Assembly: GCA_963974645.1 (NCBI GenBank)
Contig: CAXBEA010000166.1
Coordinates: 1 to 5,481 of the forward strand
Length of the DNA: 5,481 nucleotides
Source: Motiliproteus sp963974645
GTDB lineage: Bacteria; Pseudomonadota; Gammaproteobacteria; Pseudomonadales; Balneatricaceae
Direction of reading: 5' to 3'
Below, in pieces: positions 5,121 to 5,481 of this stretch. Numbering within the stretch: position 1 is the first letter of the stretch; each line of letters starts with the position of its first letter. The notes under the pieces were generated by a model. The model was not told the origin of the DNA. It did not search any database and worked only from the letters and a program-made list of their open reading frames with translations. The translations under genes were made by a program, and so were the position numbers.

Positions 5121-5481
5121 TCAAGACGCGACCCGACGCACCTCGGCGCCTAACAGCTGCATCTTCTCTTCGATGCATTCGTAGCCGCGATCCAGATGGT
5201 AGATCCGGTCGATCAGGGTATCGCCTTTAGCAACCAGGGCGGCAATAATCAGACTGGCCGAAGCGCGCAGGTCTGTCGCCATCACCGGTGCCGCCTTGAG
5301 CTGCTCAACCCCTTCGATGATCACCGTATTGCCGTCGATGGTGCACTTGGCACCCATCCGCATCATCTCCTGGATATGCATAAAACGGTTCTCGAAGATC
5401 GTCTCACGAATAATCCCCACCCCCTCAGCGACCGCATTCATCGCGGCAAACTGGGCCTGCATATCGGTCGGAAAGGCAGGA
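5121..5481 (-). CDS. murA: UDP-N-acetylglucosamine 1-carboxyvinyltransferase, C-terminal part (5' end outside window)
   Basis: MurA transfers enolpyruvate from phosphoenolpyruvate to UDP-GlcNAc, the first committed cytoplasmic step of peptidoglycan synthesis and the target of fosfomycin. Only the last 119 codons are visible; the frame runs off the right edge. The visible part begins PAFPTD-MQAQF, the conserved segment whose Asp corresponds to E. coli Asp305. It continues with ENRFMH, MATDLRASAS (Arg equivalent to E. coli Arg371) and DRGYE (Arg equivalent to Arg397), and ends a few residues after the last family motif, so the C-terminus is intact. The fosfomycin-target cysteine (E. coli Cys115) lies outside the window. 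The internal ATG at 5462 is only the Met of the MQAQF motif, not a start. The gene ends in TGA, 101 bases before hisG on the same strand. The murA-hisGDC order is common in gammaproteobacteria. Confidence 0.97.
   Translation of the reverse strand, partial: PAFPTDMQAQFAAMNAVAEGVGIIRETIFENRFMHIQEMMRMGAKCTIDGNTVIIEGVEQLKAAPVMATDLRASASLIIAALVAKGDTLIDRIYHLDRGYECIEEKMQLLGAEVRRVAS

Overview
The window looks like a chromosomal segment of a gammaproteobacterium. Four things point there: the gene order murA-hisG-hisD-hisC, a short-form HisG, an outer-membrane phospholipase A that closely resembles the enterobacterial enzyme, and REP-like palindromes in the spacer. The HisC N-terminus (RLIRPEIRALSAY, LDAMENPY) resembles the type I associate with betaproteobacteria and sulfur-oxidising gammaproteobacteria more than the E. 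coli type. Genus cannot be set from this sequence alone.

All five recognisable genes are on the minus strand, so transcription runs from high to low coordinates. The end of murA (peptidoglycan precursor synthesis) enters at the right edge. A 101-base gap follows, with a perfect TATAAT box, a pair of 10-base direct repeats around it and a bulged hairpin. Next comes hisG (first step of histidine synthesis), overlapping hisD (last step) by four bases. After a 104-base gap comes hisC (histidinol-phosphate aminotransferase). Last is pldA, an outer-membrane phospholipase with complete catalytic and calcium-site residues; I place its start at a GTG with a good ribosome binding site and signal peptide rather than at the longer upstream ATG.

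The left 767 bases carry no recognisable gene. They hold a compact repeat cluster at 279-421: two REP-like hairpins, a 9-base tandem repeat in three exact copies, and a third imperfect hairpin with the same 11-base tail as the second. Further right are one or two tiny reading frames with good ribosome binding sites but no recognisable product, and a weak candidate terminator for the pldA transcript.

Functionally this is a cell-envelope gene and a partial histidine operon, followed by an outer-membrane lipid quality-control enzyme. HisG here lacks the regulatory domain, so a HisZ partner must be encoded elsewhere. I see no sign of a novel multi-gene system. The points most worth checking are the hisG upstream region, the REP-like and minisatellite cluster, and the placement of pldA at the end of a murA-his locus.
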